64,000 bases of DNA from CAKSQF01 sp963628435 (GTDB lineage Bacteria > Bacillota > Clostridia > Oscillospirales > CAG-272), in the NCBI GenBank assembly GCA_963628435.1, contig CAVGEY010000004.1:1-64000 (forward strand), given 5' to 3'. A program made the translations under genes and the position numbers. The number at the start of each line of letters is the position of its first letter. Positions within the stretch are counted from its first letter, which is position 1. The notes beneath the pieces were generated by a model. The model was not told the origin of the DNA. It did not search any database and was given only the letters and a program-made list of their open reading frames with translations. Below, piece by piece: positions 8,199 to 17,390 of the stretch.

Positions 8199-9125
8199 TT
8201 ATTTGAGAAATCCGTTTATTATCTCGTTTTCGGCTTCTTTTTCGGTAAGTCCGAGAGTCATCAGTTTGATAAGCTGATCGCCCGCTATTCTGCCGATTGC
8301 AGCTTCATGCACAAGTGCGGCGTCGGGATTTGCCGCCACGATCCGCGGAATTGCGCTGACGGTGGCGTTATCCATTATAATGGCGTCGCATTCTGTTCTT
8401 CCGTTGCATCTTGCGTTTCCTACGACATGGGAATTATACTGCTGGCTCGAATTTTCTTTTGCGACCGAACGCGATATTACATGCGCGGCGCAATCATTTC
8501 CGTTGAGTTCGACTTCAAAATCGGTATTTGCGTGCTGTCTGCCGTGAGTCATTATCTTTTCGTGAATATCGAGAGTCGAATGCTCGCCGAGCACGGCCTT
8601 CGTGGAACGTTCTGTTGAGTCGATTCCGCCTATCTGCGCGGTTTCCATCTTCATACCCGCATTCTTTTCGAGATAGACGACGGTTGTCGGATTCATTACG
8701 CGTTCACCGTCTCCGCTTCCCTGTCCGTAATGCTTCTCTATATATTTTACATGCGCTCCCTCTTCGAGATAAAATGTATGTATACCGCTATGCTCGGATT
8801 TCGCGCTTCCGCAGTTATCTATTCCGCAGCCTGCCACAATTACGACATCGGCGTTCTTTCCGATATGGAAATCGTTATAAACAAGGTCGTTAAGTCCGGT
8901 TTTGTCGAGAATTACCGGGATATGCACCGATTCGTTTTTGGTATTCTCATCGATATAAATATCTATTCCCGATTTTCCGTCGGTCTTGGGAACGATATGT
9001 ATATGCTCGCTGTCTCTTCTCCCGAACGCCTTGCCGTCAACGCGCAGATTATACGCGCCCTGCGGAACGCCTTCGAGATCGGCAACCTGTTTGAGCAGTT
9101 CAAGCTGTATTTTGTCAAGTTCCAT
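8199..9125 (-). CDS. smsB: SufB/SufD-like Fe-S scaffold (SmsB)
   Basis: A 308-residue SufB/SufD-family beta-helix protein, shorter than classical SufB (about 470). This length, and pairing with only a SufC-type ATPase, match the minimal SMS (SmsCB) Fe-S assembly system known from archaea and anaerobic bacteria. Candidate cluster ligands are the two Cys in GCGIDNC near residue 100 and a later Cys (GNDC), with a C-terminal histidine/acidic patch (LVHEAAIG). It starts 13 bases after the ATPase stop with a GGGAG site. No cysteine desulfurase is nearby. Confidence 0.87.
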   Translation of the reverse strand: MELDKIQLELLKQVADLEGVPQGAYNLRVDGKAFGRRDSEHIHIVPKTDGKSGIDIYIDENTKNESVHIPVILDKTGLNDLVYNDFHIGKNADVVIVAGCGIDNCGSAKSEHSGIHTFYLEEGAHVKYIEKHYGQGSGDGERVMNPTTVVYLEKNAGMKMETAQIGGIDSTERSTKAVLGEHSTLDIHEKIMTHGRQHANTDFEVELNGNDCAAHVISRSVAKENSSQQYNSHVVGNARCNGRTECDAIIMDNATVSAIPRIVAANPDAALVHEAAIGRIAGDQLIKLMTLGLTEKEAENEIINGFLK

Positions 9126-9138
9126 ATTCGTTCTCCCT

Positions 9139-9876
9139 TCAGTTCTTCTCGGCGGTGCCGGTTTTTGCCGGGTTTTCGGTCATGATGCATCCGACTGACG
9201 AAATTCCGATAAGTTCGGGCATGACCTCGTCTTTTGTTCCGACGCGGACAACCTCTCCGCCTTTCAGCAGAACGATTTTATCCGCAATATTCAGTATGCG
9301 TTCCTGATGAGATATAATCATTATCGATCCGCGGTTTTTTTCGTACATAGCCTCGAAAACGCGTATAAGGCTGTTGAACGACCACAAATCTATGCCGGCC
9401 TCCGGCTCATCGAAAACGGTGAGTTTTGTCGATCTTGCGAGTGCCGTCGCAATTTCGATACGTTTAAGCTCGCCGCCCGAAAGCGAAGCATTCACCTCGC
9501 GCTTCACATAATCTTTCGCGCAGAGCCCCACCTCGGACAGATATTCGCAGGCAGCTGCCACCGACAACTTTTTTCCGCTTGCGTAGGTTAAAAGGTCAAG
9601 CACGGTTATTCCCTTAAAACGAACAGGCTGCTGAAAAGCGAAAGTGATTCCCGAACGGGCGCGGTCGGTTATCGACATTTCGGTGATATCGGTTCCGTCA
9701 AGCAGGATTTTCCCTTCATCGGGTGTGATTATGCCGGCAATGAGTTTGGCAAGCGTCGACTTTCCCGAACCGTTGGGGCCTGTTATCGCGACAAATCGTT
9801 CATCGACCGACAGATTTATATTTTTAAGTATCCGAACTCCGCCTGCCGAATATGACAGATTCTTTATTTCAAGCAT
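9139..9876 (-). CDS. smsC: SufC-like ABC ATPase (SmsC)
   Basis: A 245-residue ABC ATPase with Walker A GPNGSGKST (33-41), Q-loop FQQP (81-84), signature LSGGE (132-136) and Walker B VFDEPEAGID (154-163). SufC-type proteins drive conformational change in the SufB scaffold and are cytosolic, not transporters. The C-terminus has an extra Cys (VGCIM). The ATG at 9876 is the first possible start because an in-frame TAA lies six bases upstream. The nearest good ribosome site is 27 bases away, across a hairpin described separately. Confidence 0.88.
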   Translation of the reverse strand: MLEIKNLSYSAGGVRILKNINLSVDERFVAITGPNGSGKSTLAKLIAGIITPDEGKILLDGTDITEMSITDRARSGITFAFQQPVRFKGITVLDLLTYASGKKLSVAAACEYLSEVGLCAKDYVKREVNASLSGGELKRIEIATALARSTKLTVFDEPEAGIDLWSFNSLIRVFEAMYEKNRGSIMIISHQERILNIADKIVLLKGGEVVRVGTKDEVMPELIGISSVGCIMTENPAKTGTAEKN

Positions 9877-9885
9877 AGTTTAGAC

Positions 9886-9910
9886 CATAGCCGCCGTTTG
9901 CGGCTCCTTT
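9886..9910 (-). promoter_or_regulatory. Hairpin between ribosome site and smsC start
   Basis: AAAGGAG at 9904-9910 overlaps a 6-bp hairpin AGCCGC / GCGGCT (9889-9905). Folding would shorten the gap to the ATG at 9876 to about 12 bases, or mask part of the ribosome site. A two-codon frame ATG GTC TAA lies in between. Confidence 0.4.
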
Positions 9911-9942
9911 CAAATCAGCTGTTAAATTAAATCGGAAGTTCA

Positions 9943-9964
9943 GAACAGGCAAAAGCACCTGTTC
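9943..9964 (-). promoter_or_regulatory. Inverted repeat just after the sms promoter
   Basis: GAACAGG, eight bases, CCTGTTC. It sits at or just after the predicted transcription start, where an operator would block transcription. The regulator is unknown. Confidence 0.4.
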
Positions 9965-9975
9965 AAAACCGTTTT

Positions 9976-10004
9976 ATTTTATCATATAATCGATTAAAAA
10001 TCAA
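9976..10004 (-). promoter_or_regulatory. Promoter of smsC-smsB
   Basis: TTGATT, 17-base spacer, TAAAAT with extended -10 TG on the minus strand. This gives a leader of about 95 bases containing the inverted repeat and hairpin. The 308-base gap to mscL also holds the mscL promoter. Confidence 0.7.
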
Positions 10005-10086
10005 TATTTCTTTCTTGAAAAGCGCAGAAAAAACATACAAATTTTGTAGGTTTTTGCCGCCGCATTTTTATTTGCGTCCGCCGTAC

Positions 10087-10115
10087 TTGACAAAGCCGCA
10101 AAATAATGATAATAT
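10087..10115 (+). promoter_or_regulatory. Promoter of mscL
   Basis: TTGACA, 17-base spacer, TAATAT with an extended -10 TG, 70 bases before the start. Confidence 0.65.
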
Positions 10116-10184
10116 CGGTAATGAAAAACGAAAAAACATCCGCATTATTATTCTTTTGAGCCGCTCTGCGGCGGGAGGTACCGA

Positions 10185-10796
10185 ATGTCCGAAAAAAGAA
10201 AAAAGCAGAACATTGTCGATTACGGCAGTGAATTCCGAAAATTCATAAACAAAGGCGACATTTTCGATCTTGCCGCGGCAATCGTAATCGGCGCCGCTTT
10301 CAATGCGATTGTAACATCGCTTGCGAACAATATGATAACGCCTTTTATAAGCTATTTTATAAGCGATATAAATCTCTCCGATTTGAAACTCGTTCTGCGA
10401 AACGAGATTCTGAACGAGGCGGGCGAGGTCATTTCATCCGAAATCTCGGTAAACTACGGCAGTTTTCTGCAAGCCGTTGTCCAGTTTCTTATAACCGCGA
10501 TTTTTGTATTTATCGTACTGAAAATCATCAAGGCGGCAAGAACGCATTTCGAAAAGATAGAAAACGCCGCAAAAGCGGGCGTAAAGCGCCGCAAGAGATT
10601 CTTATTCTGGAAAGTAAAGCAGGACGAACCCGAAGAGCCGAAAAAAGAAGAACCGAAAAAACCGACCGAAGCCGAACTGCTCGAAAAGATACTGAAAGAA
10701 ATTCAGATACAGAACGGCACCTATGTTGAGGAAGAAGCCGACGACGATAAAGCCGGTGGCGGCGAGAACAAATCTTCGGACACCGCATCAAATTAA
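10185..10796 (+). CDS. mscL: Large-conductance mechanosensitive channel
   Basis: A 203-residue MscL homologue that opens under membrane tension to release solutes during osmotic downshock. It has the N-terminal FRKFINKGDIFDLAAAIVIGAAF helix and first membrane segment, a periplasmic-type loop, and a second membrane segment near residues 88-110. It is longer than usual (about 130-150), with a charged Lys/Glu/Pro-rich C-terminal tail from about residue 135. The start is well supported by GGGAGG. It is monocistronic, between its own promoter and terminator. Confidence 0.94.
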   Translation: MSEKRKKQNIVDYGSEFRKFINKGDIFDLAAAIVIGAAFNAIVTSLANNMITPFISYFISDINLSDLKLVLRNEILNEAGEVISSEISVNYGSFLQAVVQFLITAIFVFIVLKIIKAARTHFEKIENAAKAGVKRRKRFLFWKVKQDEPEEPKKEEPKKPTEAELLEKILKEIQIQNGTYVEEEADDDKAGGGENKSSDTASN

Positions 10797-10844
10797 AAAG
10801 CATCCGCTCCGTATGATCCGAAAAGGCATACGGAGCGGATTTTT
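10797..10844. terminator. Bidirectional terminator after mscL
   Basis: A 14-bp stem ATCCGCTCCGTATG and its complement, with A/T tracts on both sides, between convergent mscL and the DHHW gene. Confidence 0.9.
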
Positions 10845-10850
10845 GCGGTT

Positions 10851-12479
10851 TTATTTTGTGAAAAGTTTTTCCATGCAGGTAAGCATACCCGATGAGCCTG
10901 TGGCGATAATATTTGTCACGATAAGGATATCGGAAATTCCCTTCTGTTCCACAAGTTCCGCGAAGCTGAGACCGTTATTGTATTTGGTCGACCATGTGTC
11001 ATAGTAACGGAGGTCAACAACATAAACATACTCATAATGGTCGACAAGGAACGGAACAAACGCGTTGCCGAACGAGTTTTTGACAACAACGCAGGCGGAC
11101 CCATCGCTCTTTGAGCTGTTGTGTATCTCGCTGTACGGGTTATCACCGCCTATGAAGGTATTGTATTTGGAGGCCGCATTCCAGCCCGACACATCGCGCA
11201 CGACATTCCATTTTACCGGGCCTTCGCCTTTGGATGTCCAGAATGTCAATGTATTCGTACCGTTCGGGACATACGCGTAGACGGTATCGGGATTCGATTT
11301 CATCGCAGCGGGATTGTTGCAGGTGGAATACATTGTTCCGAGAAATCCGTTAAATTCTTTCACGGTATAAGATGACAGCGGAATCGGGGCTATGCCTTTG
11401 TGAGCGCAGAACATCTCATAGGTATAATATGCGCCGAGCGCGGTCCAGTGATGGTCGGTACGGAAATAGAGGTACTCGTTCTTATGTTTGACGAGGTTAT
11501 TATACGCATAAACCTTTTTGACCTTGTCGTTCATATTCGAATACATATATACAAGTGCCTGATTTTCATCGGTAAGTCCGAGCTTTTTCTGTGTCGTTTC
11601 ATCAAGCTGTATTCCGTATGCGAGCGGAGCGATTACCGAATATACGGTCGCCTTACCGTCCATTCTGTCGGCAAGTGCGTTCACGAGATTCACATATCTG
11701 TCGCTCGATTTTTTGCTGAAACCGTAAAGTTCATAGGCCGTATCTCCGAAAAGATAGACCGAATTGATTTTTTCGTAATTCGTTTCGCCATTAGCGGTTG
11801 TTTCGGGCGCTTTGGTAACCGGTGCGGTTGTCACGGGCTTTGATGTGGTTACCGGAGTCGCCGTCTGTGTCTGCGGGATACTGTCCGTTGTCTGTGCCGT
11901 TGTCTGCGCCGATGTCGACGGTTTATTTGCGGTTGTGGTATCTGCAGTCGGAATATCCGGATCTAACCAGCTGTGGTCGCTTGCCACCGTCGGAATCGAG
12001 TCGCCGCTTGTGGGAAGCGAACCGATCACCTGCTGCTCCTTTTTACCGAACAGCGATGTGAAAAGCGAGTTAATATCTATCCATGTCTGGCGAAGCGGGT
12101 ATGTATCGGCATACCAAAGCTCAAGCTCGGAGAAGAAGCTGCCGTTCATTACCGATGCGATTGTCGGTGTCGGAAACTTGGTAAGCTCACGCTTTTCCTC
12201 TTCGGACACAGTCGGGCGAAGCGGAACAATCGCGCCGAGAACAAAGCAGACCGCAAGAAAGAGTGCGACGATTTGAATTTCAAGCACAATCGCGCGTCTT
12301 CTGCTCTTTGTCATTTTCTTTTTCTTTATCTTTTCGACCTTCGTATCGGCCGCAGATTCATATTTTTCGGCAGATTGGGCTTTATCGGCTCCCGTCTCCG
12401 AGCTCTTTTCGCTTTCGGCTGTGTCGGGTGTTGTTTCTTTTATCTCTTTTTCGTTTTTTTCGTTATTCTGTGAATCCAT
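10851..12479 (-). CDS. DHHW/AlgJ-like membrane-anchored acetyltransferase partner
   Basis: A 542-residue protein: charged cytoplasmic N-terminus (1-60), one membrane helix (61-86), an extracellular region with a Thr/Ser/Pro-rich linker (about 170-230), then a DHHW domain with the TDHHW motif at 341-345. DHHW proteins are SGNH-hydrolase relatives (AlgX/AlgJ type) that finish transfer of acetyl groups to exported polysaccharide. Its gene follows the MBOAT gene by 46 bases, with an AAAGGA ribosome site, so the pair forms an O-acetylation module. The target glycan is unknown; no polysaccharide synthesis genes are nearby. Confidence 0.85.
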   Translation of the reverse strand: MDSQNNEKNEKEIKETTPDTAESEKSSETGADKAQSAEKYESAADTKVEKIKKKKMTKSRRRAIVLEIQIVALFLAVCFVLGAIVPLRPTVSEEEKRELTKFPTPTIASVMNGSFFSELELWYADTYPLRQTWIDINSLFTSLFGKKEQQVIGSLPTSGDSIPTVASDHSWLDPDIPTADTTTANKPSTSAQTTAQTTDSIPQTQTATPVTTSKPVTTAPVTKAPETTANGETNYEKINSVYLFGDTAYELYGFSKKSSDRYVNLVNALADRMDGKATVYSVIAPLAYGIQLDETTQKKLGLTDENQALVYMYSNMNDKVKKVYAYNNLVKHKNEYLYFRTDHHWTALGAYYTYEMFCAHKGIAPIPLSSYTVKEFNGFLGTMYSTCNNPAAMKSNPDTVYAYVPNGTNTLTFWTSKGEGPVKWNVVRDVSGWNAASKYNTFIGGDNPYSEIHNSSKSDGSACVVVKNSFGNAFVPFLVDHYEYVYVVDLRYYDTWSTKYNNGLSFAELVEQKGISDILIVTNIIATGSSGMLTCMEKLFTK

Positions 12480-12525
12480 GAATTTATCCTTTCATTATCC
12501 GTCTTTCCGATATAAATCCGTTAAA

Positions 12526-13965
12526 TCAGAAATTGAAATAAATAAACGGGTTATAGCTGTCACCTACGAGAGATGTGAACGAGAAAAATATAAATACAAC
12601 GGGTGAAACGGTCAGCCATACATTATGCACCGCCGAAGGCAGAGCCGCCTTCGAAGCGGACATTTTTTCGTATATTTTTTTGTAAATCGGGGTACATGCG
12701 AAAACAGCGAACAGCAGGAAATAAACGTAGTTATTGAAGGTGATTCCGATTGCCGCGTCGGTAAGCGAATTCCCGTTCATAAGGAAGATTCCGCGCACAA
12801 CCGCTCCGACCATGCCGAGATCGGTAAATCTGAAGAGCAGCCAGCTGAAGAAAATCACAGCGATAAGATATATTCTTCTCGGCAGCTGCATCAAAGCCGG
12901 GATTTTTTTATGCATATCGATTCTGAAAACAAATTTTTCGATGAGAAGGAAAACGAGGAAATAAAGTCCCCACAGAATATAGTTCCAGCTGGCACCATGC
13001 CACATTCCGGTGAGAAACCAGACGACAAGCAGGTTGAAAATATGCCGTCCCTTCGAAACGCGGCTTCCGCCGAGCGGAATATAGACATAATCTCTGAAAA
13101 ACGAACTCAGCGACATGTGCCAGCGGCGCCAGAAATCGGTTACGCTTGTGGCGGCGTACGGATAATTGAAGTTTTCTTTATAATGGAATCCGGTCATAAG
13201 GCCCATTCCGATTGCCATATCCGAATATGCCGAAAAATCGAAATATATCTGAAGCATATAGGCGAATCCGCCGAGCAGAAGTGCCGCCGCCGAGCTTGAT
13301 TCGAGTGCCGCCGTATCGTATGGCAGCAGATCGTCGGCGAGTTTTGCGCATGTATTCGCCAGAATCGCTTTTTTGGCAAATCCTATCGAGAAGCGCATTA
13401 TGCCGTCGCTGATTTCGGGCAGAGTAACCTTTCTGTGCAGAAGCTCCTCGTTTACATCGGCATAGCGCACAATCGGCCCGGCTATACACTGATGGAAGGA
13501 TGTTGTATACAGCAGCAGAAGAAAATAATTCTTCTGTGCGGGTACTTCTTTCCTGTAAACATCAACCGTATAGGATACAAGCTGAAATGTATAAAAAGAT
13601 ATACCGATAGGAAGGGCAATCTGCGGAATTTCCTCGGGAATACCGAAAAGCGCGTGCAGATTTTCGGCGAAGAAACCGGTATATTTGAAAAATGCGAGAA
13701 GCGCCAAATCGGCGGCAACCGTCATAATCATATATGCTTTCCGCGCGCCGTCGGCAGACGACCTGTCGGTAAGTATACTGCCGATATAGTTTATAAGTAC
13801 CATTCCGCATATAAGCACAAGATATGCCGCCCCGCCCCACATATAGAAAATCAGCGAGGATATCAGAAGCACAATATTCTTTGCGCGCAGAGTCGGTGCG
13901 AGCATCATTGCCGCAAAATGAAGAACGAAAAAGCAAAAAACGAAGATAAGACTTGAAAATACCAT
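12526..13965 (-). CDS. MBOAT O-acyltransferase (AlgI/DltB/PatA type)
   Basis: A 479-residue polytopic membrane protein of the MBOAT family with the two conserved histidine motifs: RRWHMSLSSFFRDYVYIPLGG (H283) and MWHGASWN (H323, catalytic). It would move acetyl groups from a cytoplasmic donor across the membrane to the DHHW partner encoded next. The ATG start has no clear ribosome site, only an A-rich leader. The 76-base upstream gap is unusually A/T-homopolymeric and shows no convincing promoter. Confidence 0.92.
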   Translation of the reverse strand: MVFSSLIFVFCFFVLHFAAMMLAPTLRAKNIVLLISSLIFYMWGGAAYLVLICGMVLINYIGSILTDRSSADGARKAYMIMTVAADLALLAFFKYTGFFAENLHALFGIPEEIPQIALPIGISFYTFQLVSYTVDVYRKEVPAQKNYFLLLLYTTSFHQCIAGPIVRYADVNEELLHRKVTLPEISDGIMRFSIGFAKKAILANTCAKLADDLLPYDTAALESSSAAALLLGGFAYMLQIYFDFSAYSDMAIGMGLMTGFHYKENFNYPYAATSVTDFWRRWHMSLSSFFRDYVYIPLGGSRVSKGRHIFNLLVVWFLTGMWHGASWNYILWGLYFLVFLLIEKFVFRIDMHKKIPALMQLPRRIYLIAVIFFSWLLFRFTDLGMVGAVVRGIFLMNGNSLTDAAIGITFNNYVYFLLFAVFACTPIYKKIYEKMSASKAALPSAVHNVWLTVSPVVFIFFSFTSLVGDSYNPFIYFNF

Positions 13966-14041
13966 TTTTTTACCCGATTATTTTAGTTTAGTTTGGTTTT
14001 TTTGTTATTGTTTTCGTTTGTTTATATACAGCCGTTCGGTC

Positions 14042-15550
14042 TTAACGGTCAAATCCGATATTTTTCATAAAACGATCCGCGAAATAAGACGAGCCGGCAA
14101 GCGTGATTGTGACGGCTTTTTTTGAAAATCTTTCGATTTTTTCAAAAAAATCGACATCGGCGACGCATCTTGCCGCTCCCGCAAGCGAACTGTTGCCAAC
14201 CGAAATCATTTTCGGGGTGAGTATACTCGGAACAAGTCCGACTCTCGCCGCGCTGAATCGATTGATTGCCCCTCCGAGCCCGCCCGCGATATACAGCTTC
14301 GATATATCGGCCGCGTCTGTACCCGATTCATTCATAAGACATTCGATTCCGGCGCGTATCGCGGCTTTTGCAAGCATAAACGACTGCATATCGCCGTTAT
14401 CCACCGATATTCCGTATTCGCCGTCAAGCGTGAAGATTCCCCCCGCTATTCTTCCGTCGGATGAGAGAACTCCTGTTTCGAGCAGAGCGGCAACAAGGTC
14501 GCATAATCCCGCGCCGCATATTCCGACGGGAGCTTTCCCATCTATTGTCTTGTATGACAGATTCTCGGAATTTTTCGGAGATGAGAATGACGGGCCGCGG
14601 CTTACCGAGCAGACGGCGCCGGGTATGCCTCCGACACCACAGGATATTCCGACACCTTCGAGTGCGGGGCCTGCCGCCGCCGACGCGGCGTAAATTCTGC
14701 CTCCGGCCGAAAGAAGAAGTTCGCTGTTTGTTCCTATATCGGCAAAAAGCACCGGCTCATCCGAATCATCCATATCGCACAGTGCGGCTCCCGCAAGGGC
14801 ATCTCCGCCGATAAACGGCGATGAGAGAGGAAGCGTCGTCACTTTTATTGCGGTATCGCCGAGATTAAAGCGGCGACTTTCCGAAAAAGGAAGAGTGAAC
14901 GGCGCAGTTCCTATTTCCACGGGCGAGATTCCGCAGAGAAGCGCGGTCATGGTCGGGTTTGCCGCAGCAACCATAATTTTCGGTATTTCCGCGGGCTTCA
15001 GTCTGTCGGCGAGCCGCTCTGTCATACTTGACAGAGCATCGGTTACAAGGCCGTGCATAATTTCGGTTTTTCCGTCATCGGCTGCGGTAATTCTGCTCAT
15101 AACATCGGCACCGAATATATGCTGCGGATTTTCGGCATCGATTTCGGCGATTATTTTCCCGTCTTTGTCGACTGCCGCGACCGCGATCGTCGTTGTCCCG
15201 ATATCGGCGGCAAATCCGACTATGCCGTTTTCGATATTCGGGCAGTTCTCACCGATGGCAGCGGCTTCCGCCCGATGCGGAAGCAACTCAATAATACTGT
15301 CGCTGTCGGTGCAGAGATATCTGCACGCCAAAACGGTTACCGGATGTTCGTCGGCGCAAACAATATTGCCCGAATAATCCGAAAGTCTGCCGTCTGCAAG
15401 CCGCACGCGGCACCCGCCGCACAAACCTTTTCCGCCGCACGGACTATGCCGCAGACTTCCGAGCTCTTTCAACGCATCAATCAGACGCACACCCGAAAAT
15501 CTTTTCGGAACAGTCACAAGTTCGGGGCTGAATTTATTTTTATCGGTCAT
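14042..15550 (-). CDS. RACo-like 2Fe-2S/ASKHA corrinoid activation protein (DUF4445)
   Basis: A 502-residue protein with an N-terminal plant-type 2Fe-2S domain (C38, C44, C47, C76) joined to an ASKHA-fold ATPase domain with GFAADIGTTTIAV (phosphate-binding) and FADIGTNSELLL loops. This architecture is that of RACo, which uses ATP and an Fe-S cluster to reduce inactive Co(II) corrinoids in methyltransferase systems. No corrinoid protein or methyltransferase gene is in this window, so its partner must lie elsewhere. It has its own promoter. Confidence 0.85.
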   Translation of the reverse strand: MTDKNKFSPELVTVPKRFSGVRLIDALKELGSLRHSPCGGKGLCGGCRVRLADGRLSDYSGNIVCADEHPVTVLACRYLCTDSDSIIELLPHRAEAAAIGENCPNIENGIVGFAADIGTTTIAVAAVDKDGKIIAEIDAENPQHIFGADVMSRITAADDGKTEIMHGLVTDALSSMTERLADRLKPAEIPKIMVAAANPTMTALLCGISPVEIGTAPFTLPFSESRRFNLGDTAIKVTTLPLSSPFIGGDALAGAALCDMDDSDEPVLFADIGTNSELLLSAGGRIYAASAAAGPALEGVGISCGVGGIPGAVCSVSRGPSFSSPKNSENLSYKTIDGKAPVGICGAGLCDLVAALLETGVLSSDGRIAGGIFTLDGEYGISVDNGDMQSFMLAKAAIRAGIECLMNESGTDAADISKLYIAGGLGGAINRFSAARVGLVPSILTPKMISVGNSSLAGAARCVADVDFFEKIERFSKKAVTITLAGSSYFADRFMKNIGFDR

Positions 15551-15590
15551 AAATCTCTCCGAACGGTAAATTTAATTGTCAACCTTCTGT

Positions 15591-15619
15591 AGTATATCAC
15601 ATCTTTGTATCCAAATCAA
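15591..15619 (-). promoter_or_regulatory. Promoter of the RACo-like gene
   Basis: TTGATT, 17-base spacer, TATACT with an extended -10 TG, 41 bases before the start codon. Confidence 0.75.
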
Positions 15620-15630
15620 GAACAAGCTAC

Positions 15631-15670
15631 AAAAAAACAATGTCGGAGCATACTTTTTATATGCTCCGAC
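15631..15670 (-). terminator. Terminator of the sialidase-like operon
   Basis: An 11-bp stem GTCGGAGCATA / TATGCTCCGAC followed on the minus strand by a T-rich run. Confidence 0.88.
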
Positions 15671-15677
15671 GGCAGTA

Positions 15678-17330
15678 TTATCTTTCCCTTATTTTTATTC
15701 TTGCGAACTCGATTCGACCTTTTTTGCTGTCATCTCCTCTGTCTATTGTGTTTGAATAGTAGAGAGTCGTTCCGTCCTCCGAGAAGAAGAGAGACGCAGA
15801 ATAGCCGAGTCCGTCTGTTGACGTTGTGTATTTGAGCGGATTTTCGACAATCTCGAATGTTTTGCCATAATCGAAGCTTACGAAAAATTCGTTGTTCGGT
15901 GCGCCGTATTTTGCCGAAACGATAAGCGTTCCGCATTCGCCGCCGACAGGTGTCCACGCGCACCAGGGTGCCGATCCGCAGGTTTCACCGCTTTTTGCCG
16001 TAAGTCTTGTTCCTTTATCCCCGGGATTCCAGTCATCAATCGAATCGGCAATCTTGAAATAAAGGCCCGCGCCCTTATCGGGAAGTGTGCTGCACACTTC
16101 ATATACGCCGAAATATTTGCCGTTGCCCATTTTCGCGATAACCGCCATGCCGGGACGTTCGGTCTGATCTGCGAGTTTAACCATATCATATTTTTCCGAC
16201 CAGTTCAGTCCGTCGGTCGATGTTTTATAAACGAGTTTCTGCGAATGAACATCGCTTTCCGATTCATCCGAATAGAAGCAGTAAAGCTTGCCGTTTTCAT
16301 AGACCAGACACGGCTCATACAGTCCGTGAAGCGATCCGCCTGCGGTATCAACTACCGAATAATGCGTCCAGTGGCTTCCCTGATCTTCGCTTGTCCAGAT
16401 ATTTACGGCGGTTTTGACTTTCTGTTCGGGATCTATCGAGATTCCGGCAAGGATGATTGTGCCTTCGGCAAGATTGCCGACCTGTGTCGTGAGTTCGAAA
16501 AGATGCGGATTCCAGCAAGCCTCGATTGACTTGTCGAATTTTTCATACGCCTTTCCGCAGAATTCCCAGCTGCTTCCGCCGTCTGTGCTTTTCGCTATTC
16601 TTATGCTTGTGGAACGTCCGGTGAGTCCGCTGTCGCCTACCGAATAGGCTGTGAGCAATGTTCCGTTTTTATCTCCGTTATGTTCGAGCACTATCGTCGA
16701 CGGGGTACCGATTCCCGTACCCCATGTATTGTCCGATGCTTTTGAAACAGTCGAGATAACCTCGGGAATCAGCTCGACCTTCGATGCCTTTGCGATATCG
16801 CCGTCAATCGAGCCGGTCTTTACGGTTCCGACCGCCATGTTCAGCGTTTTTTCGCCTGCCAGATCTTCTATCATATTATTCACCGCCTCAACAATCGCGT
16901 CACCGGAATTACCGACCACAGTTACACGGTTTTCGCTTACAGTAATGCTGTAATAGTGTTTTTTTTCAATCAGTTTCGACATGCCTTCAAGTTCGGTCTT
17001 GGCTGCAGTCGATTCGGCACGGTCTGTATTGCCGACAAGAATTTCCTTGCCGCCGTTATCGGCATACTTGCCGTCGGCGCCGGTATCGGCTTTTGCCTCC
17101 GTGCCGAGTGCTGCCGCGAGTTTTTTCGCGGCGTTCATTACATCGACACCGCCGAATCCGGGATAAACAACGGTAAATCCCGTAAGGTCAATGCTGTCGG
17201 CAGGTACGGCCTCGGTTGTAACCGCGGTTGTAACGCTGCCGTTATCGCCTTTTTGGCAAGCCGTGAACACTGTCGTGAAAGCGGAAATAATCAGCATAAC
17301 CGCCACCGCTCTTATAAAAATTCTGTTCAT
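15678..17330 (-). CDS. Sialidase-fold lipoprotein, paralogue A
   Basis: A 550-residue predicted lipoprotein (signal peptide, lipobox Cys25), a Thr-rich linker (30-45), a small alpha/beta domain (about 48-175) and a C-terminal beta-propeller with Asp-box motifs (STDGGSSW, SEDQGSHW, SFDYGKTF). Asp boxes mark the sialidase superfamily; whether it cleaves sialic acid or another sugar is not clear, and the catalytic Arg triad was not identified with certainty. The start follows AGGAGG. It is the last of three tandem paralogues and the propeller is very close to B (WGTGIGTP, SIEACWNPHLFEL, RPGMAVIAKMGNGKYF). Confidence 0.82.
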   Translation of the reverse strand: MNRIFIRAVAVMLIISAFTTVFTACQKGDNGSVTTAVTTEAVPADSIDLTGFTVVYPGFGGVDVMNAAKKLAAALGTEAKADTGADGKYADNGGKEILVGNTDRAESTAAKTELEGMSKLIEKKHYYSITVSENRVTVVGNSGDAIVEAVNNMIEDLAGEKTLNMAVGTVKTGSIDGDIAKASKVELIPEVISTVSKASDNTWGTGIGTPSTIVLEHNGDKNGTLLTAYSVGDSGLTGRSTSIRIAKSTDGGSSWEFCGKAYEKFDKSIEACWNPHLFELTTQVGNLAEGTIILAGISIDPEQKVKTAVNIWTSEDQGSHWTHYSVVDTAGGSLHGLYEPCLVYENGKLYCFYSDESESDVHSQKLVYKTSTDGLNWSEKYDMVKLADQTERPGMAVIAKMGNGKYFGVYEVCSTLPDKGAGLYFKIADSIDDWNPGDKGTRLTAKSGETCGSAPWCAWTPVGGECGTLIVSAKYGAPNNEFFVSFDYGKTFEIVENPLKYTTSTDGLGYSASLFFSEDGTTLYYSNTIDRGDDSKKGRIEFARIKIRER

Positions 17331-17390
17331 TTTTCCTCCTAAAACACGCGTTAAAGCACAAATCTTTTCAGCTGATGCTTCCGCGAAAAG

